A stretch of DNA of 64,000 bases from Buddleja alternifolia. Its lineage: Eukaryota > Streptophyta > Magnoliopsida > Lamiales > Scrophulariaceae. The stretch covers positions 11,938,046-12,002,045 of the forward strand of contig CM033393.1 in assembly GCA_019426215.1 (NCBI GenBank), written 5' to 3'. Position numbers and translations under genes: made by a program. Position 1 is the first letter of the stretch. Each line of letters begins with the position of its first letter. Positions 22,241-32,154 of the stretch are shown here, piece after piece. Below the pieces are notes generated by a model. It was not told the origin of the DNA, did no database searches, and saw only the letters and a program-made list of their open reading frames with translations.

Positions 22241-25200
22241 GGAACATCAACAAGAAACGCAGCAGCAGACGATGTCGGAGATGCTTTAGTTTGTTGTTTT
22301 GACAGTCCAGTTGACCAATGGGTACTGGACTCAGTTGCGTCGTTCCATGCTACTTCGTGTAAGAATTATCTAACAAATTACATTTCTAGAAAATTTGGAA
22401 AGGTTTTTCTTGCAAATGATGAACCCTTGAAAATTGTTGGTAAAGGTGATGTCACAGTGACAATGGCACAGGGAATGTAGTTGAAACTGCAGAATGTGAG
22501 ACATGTACCGGGTTTGAAGAAAAATTTGATCTCAATGGGTTAAATTGACAGTGATGGATAACCACAGTGTTTGGTGGTGGTACATAGAAAATCACCAAGG
22601 GAAACATGGTGGTGGCACGAGGTACAAAGTCTAGAACTTTGTACAAAATTGATATTAAGAAAGACTCATTCGCTGCAGTCGTGGCCACAGAAGACGTGCA
22701 TTTAGCATAGGCAACTTGGGCACATGAGTGAGAAAGGGATGAGAATAAGGGCATCCAAGGGAAAATCTCCAATTTCAAAGTCTGTTGAGTTGGGTCTTTG
22801 CGAAGATTGTGTTCTTGGAAAGCAAAAAAAGGTGAGCTTCTACAAGACGGGAAGAGAACTGAAGGCAGAGAAATTAGAACTTGTGCACACTGATGTATGG
22901 GGACCGGCACTCGTACAGTCACTTAGAGGGTTCAGATATTACGTCACTTTCATTGATGATTCCATGAGGAAGGTATGGGTTTTTTTAATCTGAGGTTTTC
23001 TATACTTTTAAAAGGTGGAAAGCGGAGGTTGAGAATCAAACAGGGTTGAAATTGAAGTGTCTAAGGTCGGACAATGGGGGGGTATGACAGTCAAGAATTC
23101 AAAGATTATTGTGCAGAGAATGGGATCAAGATGATCAAGGCAATTCCGGGGACTCCGCAACAGAATGGGATTGCAGAGCGGATGAATAGGACTTTGAATG
23201 AGCGAGCTAGGAGCATGAGGCTCTACTCTGGGTTGCCAAAGACGTTTTAGGCTGATGCAGTGAGCACAGCGGCTTACCTCATCAATCGGGGACCTTCAGT
23301 ACCGTTGGATTTCAAAATTCCGGAGGAGAGTTGGTCTGGAAAAGAGGTAACTTTATCGCATTTCAAAATTTTCGATTGTTTATCATATGTCTTGCGAAGT
23401 TCTGATGACAGGGACAAGTGAGATCCTAAAGCACAGAAGTGCTTGTATATCGATTATGGAGATGAGAATTTTTGCTATTGTTTCTGGGATAATCAAAATA
23501 ATAAGGTCTTGAGGCATAAGGATGTCACATTCAACGAGAAGGTGTTGTACAAGGATAAACTTGGGACAGAGACTGACGATAATGAGAAACTAAAGGCGAT
23601 TTTGGAAGAGATCACTCTAGACGAGGTTTCAGGGAATGACACTAAGAATAGGATTGAGGAATATCCGGAGACTCCACCACCAGCCTTTAGAAGATTGAAT
23701 AGAACTTCTAAACCAAACATGAGGTATTCCTCTTCCTTATACTATTTACTTTTGATGGATTCGGGTGAGCTCGAGTCGTACAAGGAGGCGATGAGTGTAG
23801 GAGATTCTCTCAAGTGGGAGCAAACCATGAAGGATGAAATGAGCTCGCTTGAGAGAAATAGAACTTGGAGGTTGACTAAGTTACCGAAGGGGAAACGGGC
23901 TTTGTAGAACAAATGGATATTCCAGGTTAAGGATGAACCGGATGGTAGTAAAAGGTACAAGGTAAGGTTGGTAGCTAAAGGGTTCCAATAGAAGGAAGGG
24001 ATTGACTACACTGAGATTTTTTTGCCGGTTGTCAAGTTGACTACCATTAGGATGGTTCTGAGCATTGTTACTGTAGAGGATTTGCATCTTGAGCAATTAG
24101 ATGTAAAAACGGCATTCCTTTATAAAGATTTGGAGAAGGATATTTACATGGTTCAACCGGAGGTTTTTTGGAGAATGGAAAAGAAAATCTTGTATGCAAG
24201 CTAGAGAAAAGCTTGTATGGACTTAATCAAGCTCCGAGGCAATGGTACAACAAATTTGACACTTTCATGGCTAGTAGTGGATACACTAGGTGTCAAATGG
24301 ATCATTGTTTGCTATTTTAAGAAGTTTAGAGATTGTTATATCATATTGTTGCTTTATGTGGACGATATGTTAGTGATTGTGTCTAAAATGAGAGAAATCG
24401 ATAAGCTAAAGAAACAACTGTCTACTGAATTTGAGATGAAGGACTTGGGAGCTGCAAATACAATCCTCATGATGAGGATCATTCGAGATAGGTCGAGTGC
24501 AAGTCTCAAGTTGACTCAAGAGAAGTATATAGAAAAGGTACTTGCTAGATTTACAATCTCAAATGTAAAGTCTAAAAGTACTCCTTTGGGGAGTCATTTC
24601 AAATTGAACAAGGAACAATCGCCAAAGACTGAGGAGGAGCGAGATCAAATGGAAAAGGTTCCCTATGCCTCTGCCATTGGGAATTTGATGCACGCAATGG
24701 TGTGTATAAAGCCGGATATAACACATGCAGTGGGAGTTGTGAGTCGGTATATGGCTAATTCGGGGTTAAAGCATTGGGAAGCTATAAAGTGGCTATTGAG
24801 GTATTTAAGGGGTACATATAGTATGTGCTTATGTTTTTCGGGCAGTAGTGTTACTTTAGAGGGCTTCGTGGATGGGAATTTAGGTGGTGATCAAGATGGT
24901 CAAAAGAGTACATCGGGGTGCATTTACACTTTGGGTGGCACTACAATAAGTTGGATTTCTAGGCTACAAAAGTGTGTAGCACTCTCCACAACCGAAGCCG
25001 AGTATATTGCTATTTCAGAAGCGGGTAAAGAGATGGTTTGGTTGAAGAAATTTTTGAGGGAGATTGATAAGGAGCAACGGGATTGTGCACTTCATAGTGA
25101 TAGTCAAAGTGCTATTTGTTTGACAAAGAATCCGATGTTTCACTCGAGGACGAAGCACATTCAATTGAGGTATCATCATATCCGAGAGATGATAGATGAT

Positions 25201-25320
25201 GGGACTTTGGAGTTGAAGAAGGTGCTTGGTGCGAAAAATCTGGTTGATATGTTAACTAAGGGAGTTACCACCGAGAAATTGAGATTTTGTATGGCCTCAG
25301 CTGCCCTCGAGTTTCTGTGA
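22208..25320 (+). pseudogene. Copia pol pseudogene (protease, integrase, RT, RNase H)
   Basis: The protease segment reads WVLDSVASFHAT, so the catalytic DSG is altered to DSV. Pre-integrase text (LGHMSEKGMR) and a zinc-binding CEDCVLGKQ follow. The integrase core keeps HTDVWGP and GIAERMNRTL, but its second Asp motif near 23075 is hit by a one-base insertion in a G run. RT appears in pieces: LEQLDVKTAFL near 24090 and the catalytic YVDD at about 24355-24366. The last part (24217-25320) is open through the RNase H domain, with VDGNLGGDQDGQKSTSG and HSDSQSAI motifs. At least five stops or frameshifts lie between 22490 and 24216. Reverse transcription and integration would be its roles; it is inactive here. 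Confidence 0.9.
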
Positions 25321-25401
25321 TGAAAGAGGCTAGTCTGCACTAGAGGATACTTTCACCAGGGTGATGAAGAAGTATGACAAGAGTTGAGGTGATCAGTCTT
25401 C

Positions 25402-25411
25402 AAGTGGGAGA
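25402..25411 (+). other. Polypurine tract of the Tork-like element
   Basis: AAGTGGGAGA lies directly before the TG that opens the 3' LTR. It would prime plus-strand DNA synthesis. Confidence 0.75.
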
Positions 25412-25815
25412 TGGAAGGGATACGTAGTCTGATTGGAAGAGGATCGGGCTCGGATCGGAGTATAAGGAAGAAAACAGGCAGAAAACGGACATTTCAGATA
25501 CTAGACGCAACGCCACGGCGTTGGTGGCGAATGCCGCAGGGTCTCGGTGGAAATTGACGGAACGCCGCAGCGTTCGAGGCAGCTTGTCATGGAGGTCATC
25601 GCCGCAGTGTTCCGGTGGCATGCTGACCAAGTTTTGTCAACAAGACGTGTTTTGAGCTGTTTTAGGGTCGGGTTTTGTTTCCTTATTTGTCCATAAAATA
25701 CCTTTAGTGTAGACCGTAGATGTAGGCATTCTTGGCCTAACCACATAAATCTTGTATTGTTATTTTTCTTGTTTTTCATTCACTTTTATTCATTTATGTG
25801 CATTGATTACTATCA
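25412..25815 (+). repeat. 3' LTR of the Tork-like Copia element
   Basis: It begins TGGAAGGGATACGTAG and ends ACTATCA. Compared with the 5' LTR it lacks roughly 85 bp around the TATA-like region and has a small insertion near 25520. The loss would weaken promoter activity toward the downstream gene. Confidence 0.88.
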
Positions 25816-25969
25816 AATAGTCAATCAAAGTCTAGGTTTTTTTTTTTTTTTTTATATAAGAATCAAAGTCTAGCTAAATTAAGCCAATGAGCTGCTTTGC
25901 TTCACCCACCATCTCTCCTCTTTCTGCCAAAAAAAAAATCAAGGTACGAGTACAACTCATAAAACAGCT

Positions 25970-26278
25970 ATGTGCTACGGCGGCGAGCGATTGCCGTCGA
26001 AAGATGACTTCTTCGAAACCACATCCCCACCCTTACCCTTGGAGGACCAAAACGTCGGGGGGGTTCCGTTGGAGAATATGAGGGACCGGCTAGCCGAGAC
26101 GGAGGCGCGGCTTGAGAGAGCCAGGGCAAGGGAAGCCGAGCTGAGCCGCCGCCTCGATGAGATGAAGAAGTTTGTACGCGTCATGGAAATCCTCCAAACC
26201 TATCTCAGGAGTCGATACACAGACCGCCTCTACTCTTCTTCTTCTTCTTCTTCTTCGTTTTTGTTACCCTCAAAATAA
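25970..26278 (+). CDS. SKIP34: SKIP34-like small protein (SKP1-interacting partner 34)
   Basis: The 102-aa open frame begins MCYGGERLPSKDDFF. A short variable linker is followed by an uninterrupted charged helix, RLAETEARLERARAREAELSRR-type (about residues 38-60), then MKKFVRVMEILQTYLRSRY. The N-terminal MCYG, the AETEARL...ARAREAELSRRLxEMKxFVxVMEI block and a length near 100 aa match what I recall of Arabidopsis SKIP34, named for interaction with the SCF adaptor SKP1. There is no F-box. The protein ends in a serine run encoded by a TCT/TTC microsatellite (26234-26258). The start is the first ATG of a GC-rich coding block; an overlapping frame (25887-26081) is a shadow. The Copia 3' LTR ends only 154 bp upstream, so most of the ancestral promoter has been displaced. 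Confidence 0.75.
   Translation: MCYGGERLPSKDDFFETTSPPLPLEDQNVGGVPLENMRDRLAETEARLERARAREAELSRRLDEMKKFVRVMEILQTYLRSRYTDRLYSSSSSSSSFLLPSK
26232..26258 (+). repeat. (TTC)n microsatellite in the SKIP34-like coding end
   Basis: About eight TCT/TTC triplets encode a polyserine stretch near the C terminus. Unit-number variation would change only the serine count. Confidence 0.8.
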
Positions 26279-27545
26279 TACAACCATTTGATTTCTCTTT
26301 CTTATCTTTTTATGCCTTTTTTTTTTTCTTAGAAAATATATGAATTTATCAAAGTAGCGATGCCTTAAGTGTAGTATATTTGTGGCGGTAACTTTGTGTA
26401 AATCATCAAGTATATTTTGCTAATGGTTTTTACCTGTCGGTTTAATCCGTGATTTTCTTCTTATTGATGATGTTAATAATAAGCTTAGAAGATGGAATAT
26501 GGTTTACAATATTTGTTTGCAGGTTTCATGACCTTAAGAAAAGAAAATGTGCACCCGATATACATATCATGCATGATATGTATCTCGCTTAAAAAGATGA
26601 TGCCATACATATCATTGTTGATGTGGCTTAAGCCACACCATTTGGTGTACACCACACCCCGTGTATGTAAGCATTTTCCCTAAACTCAGAGACGCTAATT
26701 TTGATTGGGGCATAATTAGGGGGAAAGGGCATTTCCTGCGCGGGTTAAATCATGAGAATTTTGCATGTAGCCTGGTGGAGTACTTTAGAAGCTTATCTCG
26801 GATACTACGACATGCCAAACTTAGGTTGTGTTAGAATTTACCTTAGAGAGGAGGTGAGGTGGTGTTGAATGAGATTCATGTAAGCATGCTTTATTTTCCT
26901 CGACCTTGAAACCGAGCAGCTTTGATGTTCTGTTGCCTGCTGTATTATATTACATGATATCCTACATTTTGGTGCAATAGGCAGTTTGTTTGCTGCGAAG
27001 CTGCCATGCTTGAATCAGACATCAAAAACTCATTAACAAAAGAAGTATTTACAAGCCTATTTATGTTGGTTGTATTGCTTGTTTGGCTTTCTCAATGGCA
27101 AGATGAGTCCCACAGATTGATATAATTTTGGTTGGATATATTCTTGTAGTCGTTTGAAGGAAGTGCTATATATGGTCCGAACTTGCGTCCATCGCTGTGT
27201 ACTTGATAACTGTTGGCCATTTGAGTTTTGTGCTCCAACAATGCGGCTCAGATATTCAAGTTTTGCAGTTTATGTTTTTTCACATGTTTGTATATAGTCA
27301 TGCTGAAGTTGTGTGTGGCAAGACACGGTATTTCAATTAATTTCACGGCAACGAGGCTTGATCAAAGTGTGTTTTCTTATCCTACTATGATAATGGATAG
27401 CTTTAGAGCAAAGTGGAAAATTTGTGTTTGCTACTTCTGTACTGTATCTGCAACAGTCCGTCTATCCACATTGATGCTTCGATAACACCTTCATTTCATA
27501 TCTAAGCTCCCATTTCTGTTCAAAATAAACACCGTAATGATCCCT
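26279..27545. other. Intergenic DNA between SKIP34-like and U-box genes
   Basis: The genes on either side converge, so both 3' UTRs must lie here. Short open frames (26492-26683, 27228-27485) show no family resemblance. A few self-complementary stretches occur, such as TATCATGCATGATA near 26564, but no clear transposon end. Confidence 0.4.
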
Positions 27546-30500
27546 TCAAGTAGGCGCAGCCGATCTTTTATTTTGCCAATTTTGAATTAGGGAACGGAGA
27601 GTGTGATTTGGGGTTAATAGCTTCTGCTGAAGCCTTAAGTTAGTCATCGGTGATGTATCATGTCCTGTTTTCAGCCACTCTTCTATAGCGTCCAATTCGT
27701 ACGAAAATCCATCAGCAGCAAGATGTGGATTCTGCATCACATCCTGCAAAACCATGAGAATTAGTACGAGTCTTATATAAAAATAAAATCAAAATCAACA
27801 CATTTCGGATACGTGGTTCATGTAAATCTGGTTACATCTACATATGGGGAGAGATGATACGGATAATCACAAGTACACTTCCTCATTTATCGAGCAATTA
27901 CCACGAGCCTCAGGGGTTTTGCAAATTATTGACACTCACTGTCAAATCCTGACAACTTGAAAAATATGGGTTGAAATTGTAATATGGAAATGAAATTGTA
28001 ATATGCTTTTAGTGACAGAAAAATTTATGATGATAAATTCTCATATCTTGGAGTGTTTTACATAATTAAGGTCTCATGTTGAGTTATTTATGTAATTTTT
28101 CCTATCAAAAAATAACTGAAACTCTAGTCTTGACTCTTGTGGGTTCCTTACTTAAGATTTTAAGACATGGCATAATGATAAAGAACTAGTAAAAATTGTA
28201 ATTGAAATGGCAAAGAATTTGATTGAAGAAATGTATGTTCTTAATTCATTTGGATAACTGAAAATGCATAGCAATCTCAAAACATTCAAAGAGAAGGTTA
28301 TAAGACGGTAATAACCTGATAAATAGGACAGAGGAACGTGCCAGGTACGTTTCTCGACTCCTGTACATCAGGCATGGTGAATTCTCCATTGGCAACTAAC
28401 TGATCAGCCCTTTTTTTCACATCATTGATTTCTTTCACTGGCATTGCTGTAATAGACTCCTCAACGATGTCGTTTCTACACAAACACCGAATTGCAATGC
28501 CACAAAGTTCCTTGGCCAAATCCAGCGGCCATTCGCCAGCCAAATGGTCTAAACACCCAATGACTGCATCAATGTCCATTGTTGTATCCCAGCTTTTACC
28601 TGTCAAAAGCTGCAGTAATAAGTTCCCATAATCCCGGATATCTAATTTGATATCAAATTCATTATATGGCCAATGAGCATTTGAGCTGTCGATTTTCGCA
28701 ACATTATTCCGATTAAGGAGAATTTTGGAGGGATTTAAGTTTCCATGAGTGATTGGCTTGGGCTTGGCCTTGTGAAGGAAGCTTAGAGCTGAGCACGTCT
28801 CTGTGGCAATGTAAATACGAGCATGCCAATTTAGGGGCTGGTTTTTTCTTTTAGTGCTTCTTTCGGTTGAGAATAGTTTGTCGTGTAGGGTGCCGTTGTG
28901 CATGTATTCGAACACAATGCAGTTGAACTTGGAGCAGAAGCCAATCATAGCAAGTATATTGGGATGCCTTATTTGGCCTAGTATTTTCACCTGCAATAGA
29001 AAGGCTACACAATTAACATCTTTTTCACCTGCACATTCACAAGATTAGGTTCTGCAAAATGTTGTCTTTATGAGTTGTATACTGTAGTACCAAGCGCCGG
29101 CTCCGCTAAAAGTCAGGGATAGTTGATAACAAGGGTGCAACTCAAATATTTAACCGTAATTTAGTTAGACACTCTCAGTGTGAGACTTTAATTTACACTC
29201 CAAGATTTGAGAAATTGCTTCCTGAATCAGTAAAAACACACTGCAAGTTCATGCTAGGATCTAAAATGTGGTGTTTTGGTAATTTTCAAAACCTCAGGAA
29301 GCTCGTGGTAACTACCCAATAAGTAAGGAGGTGCACATGTGATTATTCAGGCCAAAATAGCAGTTCAAATGTCACGTTTTAACTGTTTTCCAGGGCAATT
29401 GCTGCCATTCAGGCCAACATACAAACTACAAATCACAAACAAACTAGTATTGGATAATCTAATCAAATATGATTTTTCATCAAGTAAACGCAAATAAGAC
29501 GAGGCCTTAAGCATTACCTTAGTAGTAAAAACCTTCTCAGATTGCTCCTTTGTTGAATTACACATTTTAACTGCTACCGTTATATGATTGATTCGACCCC
29601 TATACACATTCGTCGAACAACCATCAGATTTCACCCTCAAACGCTCCGAGAAGTCCTCAGTGGCTGCTACAATTTCTTCAGCACTGAATTCTCTATAACC
29701 AAAACCATATCCATCCAACTTTGATACTTTTTCTATTGCATCTTTTTCTCTACAAAACTCGATTCTATGTTGTAAACCATCCCTTTGCTTTCTCAGCTCC
29801 TCAATTTCTTGAACCATATCGCCTTGTGCTGTTACCGACTTCTGTAGCTGAACTTCAGCTCGGGATTTAGCAGAGGACGATATATGAAGTTTATTTGAGA
29901 GTTCTTTCTGAAGTTCGAGAATTGAACTCAGCTTACTTCTTTTCTCCTCAACTTCACTTTGAAGTTCATTTACCTCTTCCTTTTTGCTCTCTAATTCTTT
30001 ATTTAGATCAATGTTTCTCACAACTTCTTTGTTTACGTAGGATTCGAGTTCCTCAGCCTACGAAATTTCACTGATAAATAATGGAGTCACAAAAATTAGA
30101 TCCGCACATAGGCAATGTTTGGTCCTTGAATTTTGGCAAGGAAAAGGAAAAAAAAAATGTTCACGTGGCTTCAACTGATAATAGTTTGTGCTTTATTTTT
30201 GGACCATTCTCATTTTTCTACTCCTTTTCCTAACCAAAATCCAGAAACCAAACATAGCCTTAGGAGTTGGACTTGCGAAATTTACCCGGGTATTGCATAT
30301 ATTAATAGCCCATTCGGCTTTTTCACGCCTTTCCCTAGTGGCATTTGCTCGCTTTTTGTTCGACAGGATTGCATCTTGAGCATTTTGTGTTCTGCACTTA
30401 AGAATCTGAATTCTTTCGGCAGCATCCTAAGTACCAGTTGGTAAAAATAATGAACAGCATTTAGAATTTCATCTAAAAACCCAATGAGGGGAAGGCATTT

Positions 30501-32154
30501 GATCAAACTAAAAAGATGCTTCCAGTCCATGTAGTTTGTATCTAAATAAAACATAAATATGAGCAAAAGAAAAAAAAAAAAAAAAAAAATTTCCTCTCAA
30601 ATTGTCCAAGAAACAGTATAATTTGAATTTTTCCATAGGACAGGATTAGATATAGTACTTAGTTAAGAAGAATCAAAAGAAGGGAAAAGTAAAGAAAATT
30701 TTCATTTGAACAAGAAACCAAAAGTGGACCTTCCGAATAAAAATTAACTGTAGCTTCTCTAAGTTTATTGGATTTGAAAATTGAACCTAAAGAACATCTA
30801 AGTTCTGAGGGGAAATTGAAGTCCACTCCTGGCTCGGCCGAACCCAAGTGTATTTCACAAAGTGAGTGAATTACGCTTATCATGTGATTGTCACCACTTT
30901 ATGAAATACACTTGAATTTGAGCGGGCAAGAATTTTCCAATTCTGAGTTGGTAAAAAAATATAGTTGATTACAACGGCACGCGTCAAGTCTTTAAACCAG
31001 AATAGCAGTTCAAGCGCCACATTCTGACTGTGGACGAGTAATTGTTGCCACATAGGCCTAAACAAAATCTTACCATATTTTCCGGCATATGTAGCTCTGT
31101 CGAATTCTCGTCCAATCTGTTATTTGCTATATTAATCTCTTCTCCATCTTCGTTCAACGACATCAATTGATTCACATAATTTTCAATCTCTTCACTGTAT
31201 TTCTCCCATTGATGAGGTGAACCATTGCTTCTTGATGAAGAAGGTGAGCTAGGCAAACTATTATCAACATTCTCATTAAACATCTTTCCTATCCAATTCT
31301 TAAAGCTATAATTCTTGTCTTTAAGCTTTGCTACCATGAATCCTCTATCATCCTCTACGAACCCTTCGTCGTTTTCTTCTCGTAGGCAAACCAATCTCCC
31401 TCCACATATCACAAACATCTCGCAGAAATCTGGTTTCTGTCGAAGAACGTAAAATGATCCACTAATCGCGCTTCTTGATTTCCTATTAGTACCACAATAT
31501 AAATCCATAAGATGAGAAAAATATGCTAATAACTAAGACACTGAATTTTTTTTCTTACCATGACGAGGACTTCATGAATGTAAATGACATAACTAGTTTG
31601 GTTATCCGAAATCTTGATATTATATCGATCATTTGCTTGTGTATAGGCTGCAACTCGTTTTTCTCGAGTTTGATCACTTCCGCTTTAACCTACAAAGAAA
31701 AATCAAACCCGATAAAGAATTACTCTAAATAATCGCAGTTAAAACTCGAGTATAATTATATGAACTAATTTGAACCTTTCCACAAGAGGCTATGTATTGA
31801 GACATGAGTTTGTCACACATAGCTTCCTCAGATTTCTCAAGAGCTTTTAGCTTCTCCTCACTCACAGAACTTATTGGAAGTTTTCCAACTGCATATTTAG
31901 AAAAGGTTGCAATATAAGTTTTTCGATTTTATTTTCATTTGATCAACAAAATTTGATCGAATTTAAGCGCGATTATTTAATAGCTTACGCGGTGTGTAAA
32001 CGTAATCTTTGCAGAAGGGATTTGCTGCATGGAGAATGACTATGGTGATTGGTTGATTAGACCACTTTGTTAGTGTCCATTGTAAGGTGGAAAAACCATC
32101 ATACCAATCTGTTCCAATTGCTACATAAACTTTCTCAGGTTGATTGATCTCCAT
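27546..32154 (-). CDS. U-box E3 ligase with N-terminal USP-like and kinase-like domains (PUB32/33-type)
   Basis: Eight exons read leftward: 32154-31989, 31888-31776, 31689-31559, 31482-31074, 30426-30286, 30057-29518, 28990-28316 and 27743-27546. All phases agree, giving 790 aa. Residues about 8-165 resemble the universal stress protein fold (EKVYVAIGTDWYDGFSTLQW). A coiled coil spans about 275-415. A protein-kinase-like domain runs from about 444 (FSAEEIVAATEDF) with the Lys in VAVKM at 484. A C-terminal U-box lies at about 715-785 (FLCPIYQDVMQNPHLAADGF). The U-box should recruit an E2 and ubiquitinate targets. The kinase-like part has HGN at 582-584 instead of HRD, and DSS at 601-603 where DFG is expected, so I predict a pseudokinase. 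The frame is intact throughout, so the gene is probably expressed. Exact orthology within the PUB32/33 group is not resolved. Confidence 0.9.
29360..29425. repeat. Short repeat in U-box gene intron 6, copy 1
   Basis: AATAGCAGTTCAA...GCAATTGCTGCCATTCAGGCC is related to 31000-31062 in intron 4 of the same gene. Both copies lie just inside the intron, about 10-90 bp after an exon end. Confidence 0.5.
30569..30589. repeat. Poly-A tract in U-box gene intron 4
   Basis: About twenty A residues on the plus strand within intron 4. Confidence 0.8.
30998..31062. repeat. Short repeat in U-box gene intron 4, copy 2
   Basis: AATAGCAGTTCAAGCGCCAC...GTAATTGTTGCCACATAGGCC aligns with the copy near 29360. 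Further left, GTTGATNACAA...TCAAGTCTTTAAACC also has a counterpart near 29122-29155, so a larger dispersed element of a few hundred bases may be involved. Confidence 0.5.

Larger units (their letters stand above)
20957..25815 (+). mobile_element. Copia LTR retrotransposon, Tork/Tnt1-like, full length but decayed
   Basis: The 5' LTR (20957-21429) and 3' LTR (25412-25815) are flanked by an identical 5-bp duplication, AATAG (20952-20956 and 25816-25820). A primer-binding site (TGGTATCAAGAG at 21432) follows the 5' LTR, and a polypurine tract (AAGTGGGAGA) precedes the 3' LTR. The order gag, protease, integrase, RT, RNase H is Copia. The RNase H and downstream motifs (ALSTTEAEYIA, SRTKHIQLRYHHIRE, NLVDMLTKGV) resemble the Tnt1/Tork lineage. 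Several stops and frameshifts and length differences between the LTRs show an old insertion. It ends 154 bp before the SKIP34-like start codon. Confidence 0.93.

Noticed and set aside
26550..26660. Hairpin-like ATATCATGCATGATATG as a microRNA precursor
   Set aside because: The palindrome is too short and lacks a 21-nt duplex arm with flanking pairing; probably chance.
30133..30444. Plus-strand open frames within the U-box gene
   Set aside because: They overlap exon 5 of the minus-strand gene, whose splice sites and phase fit perfectly.
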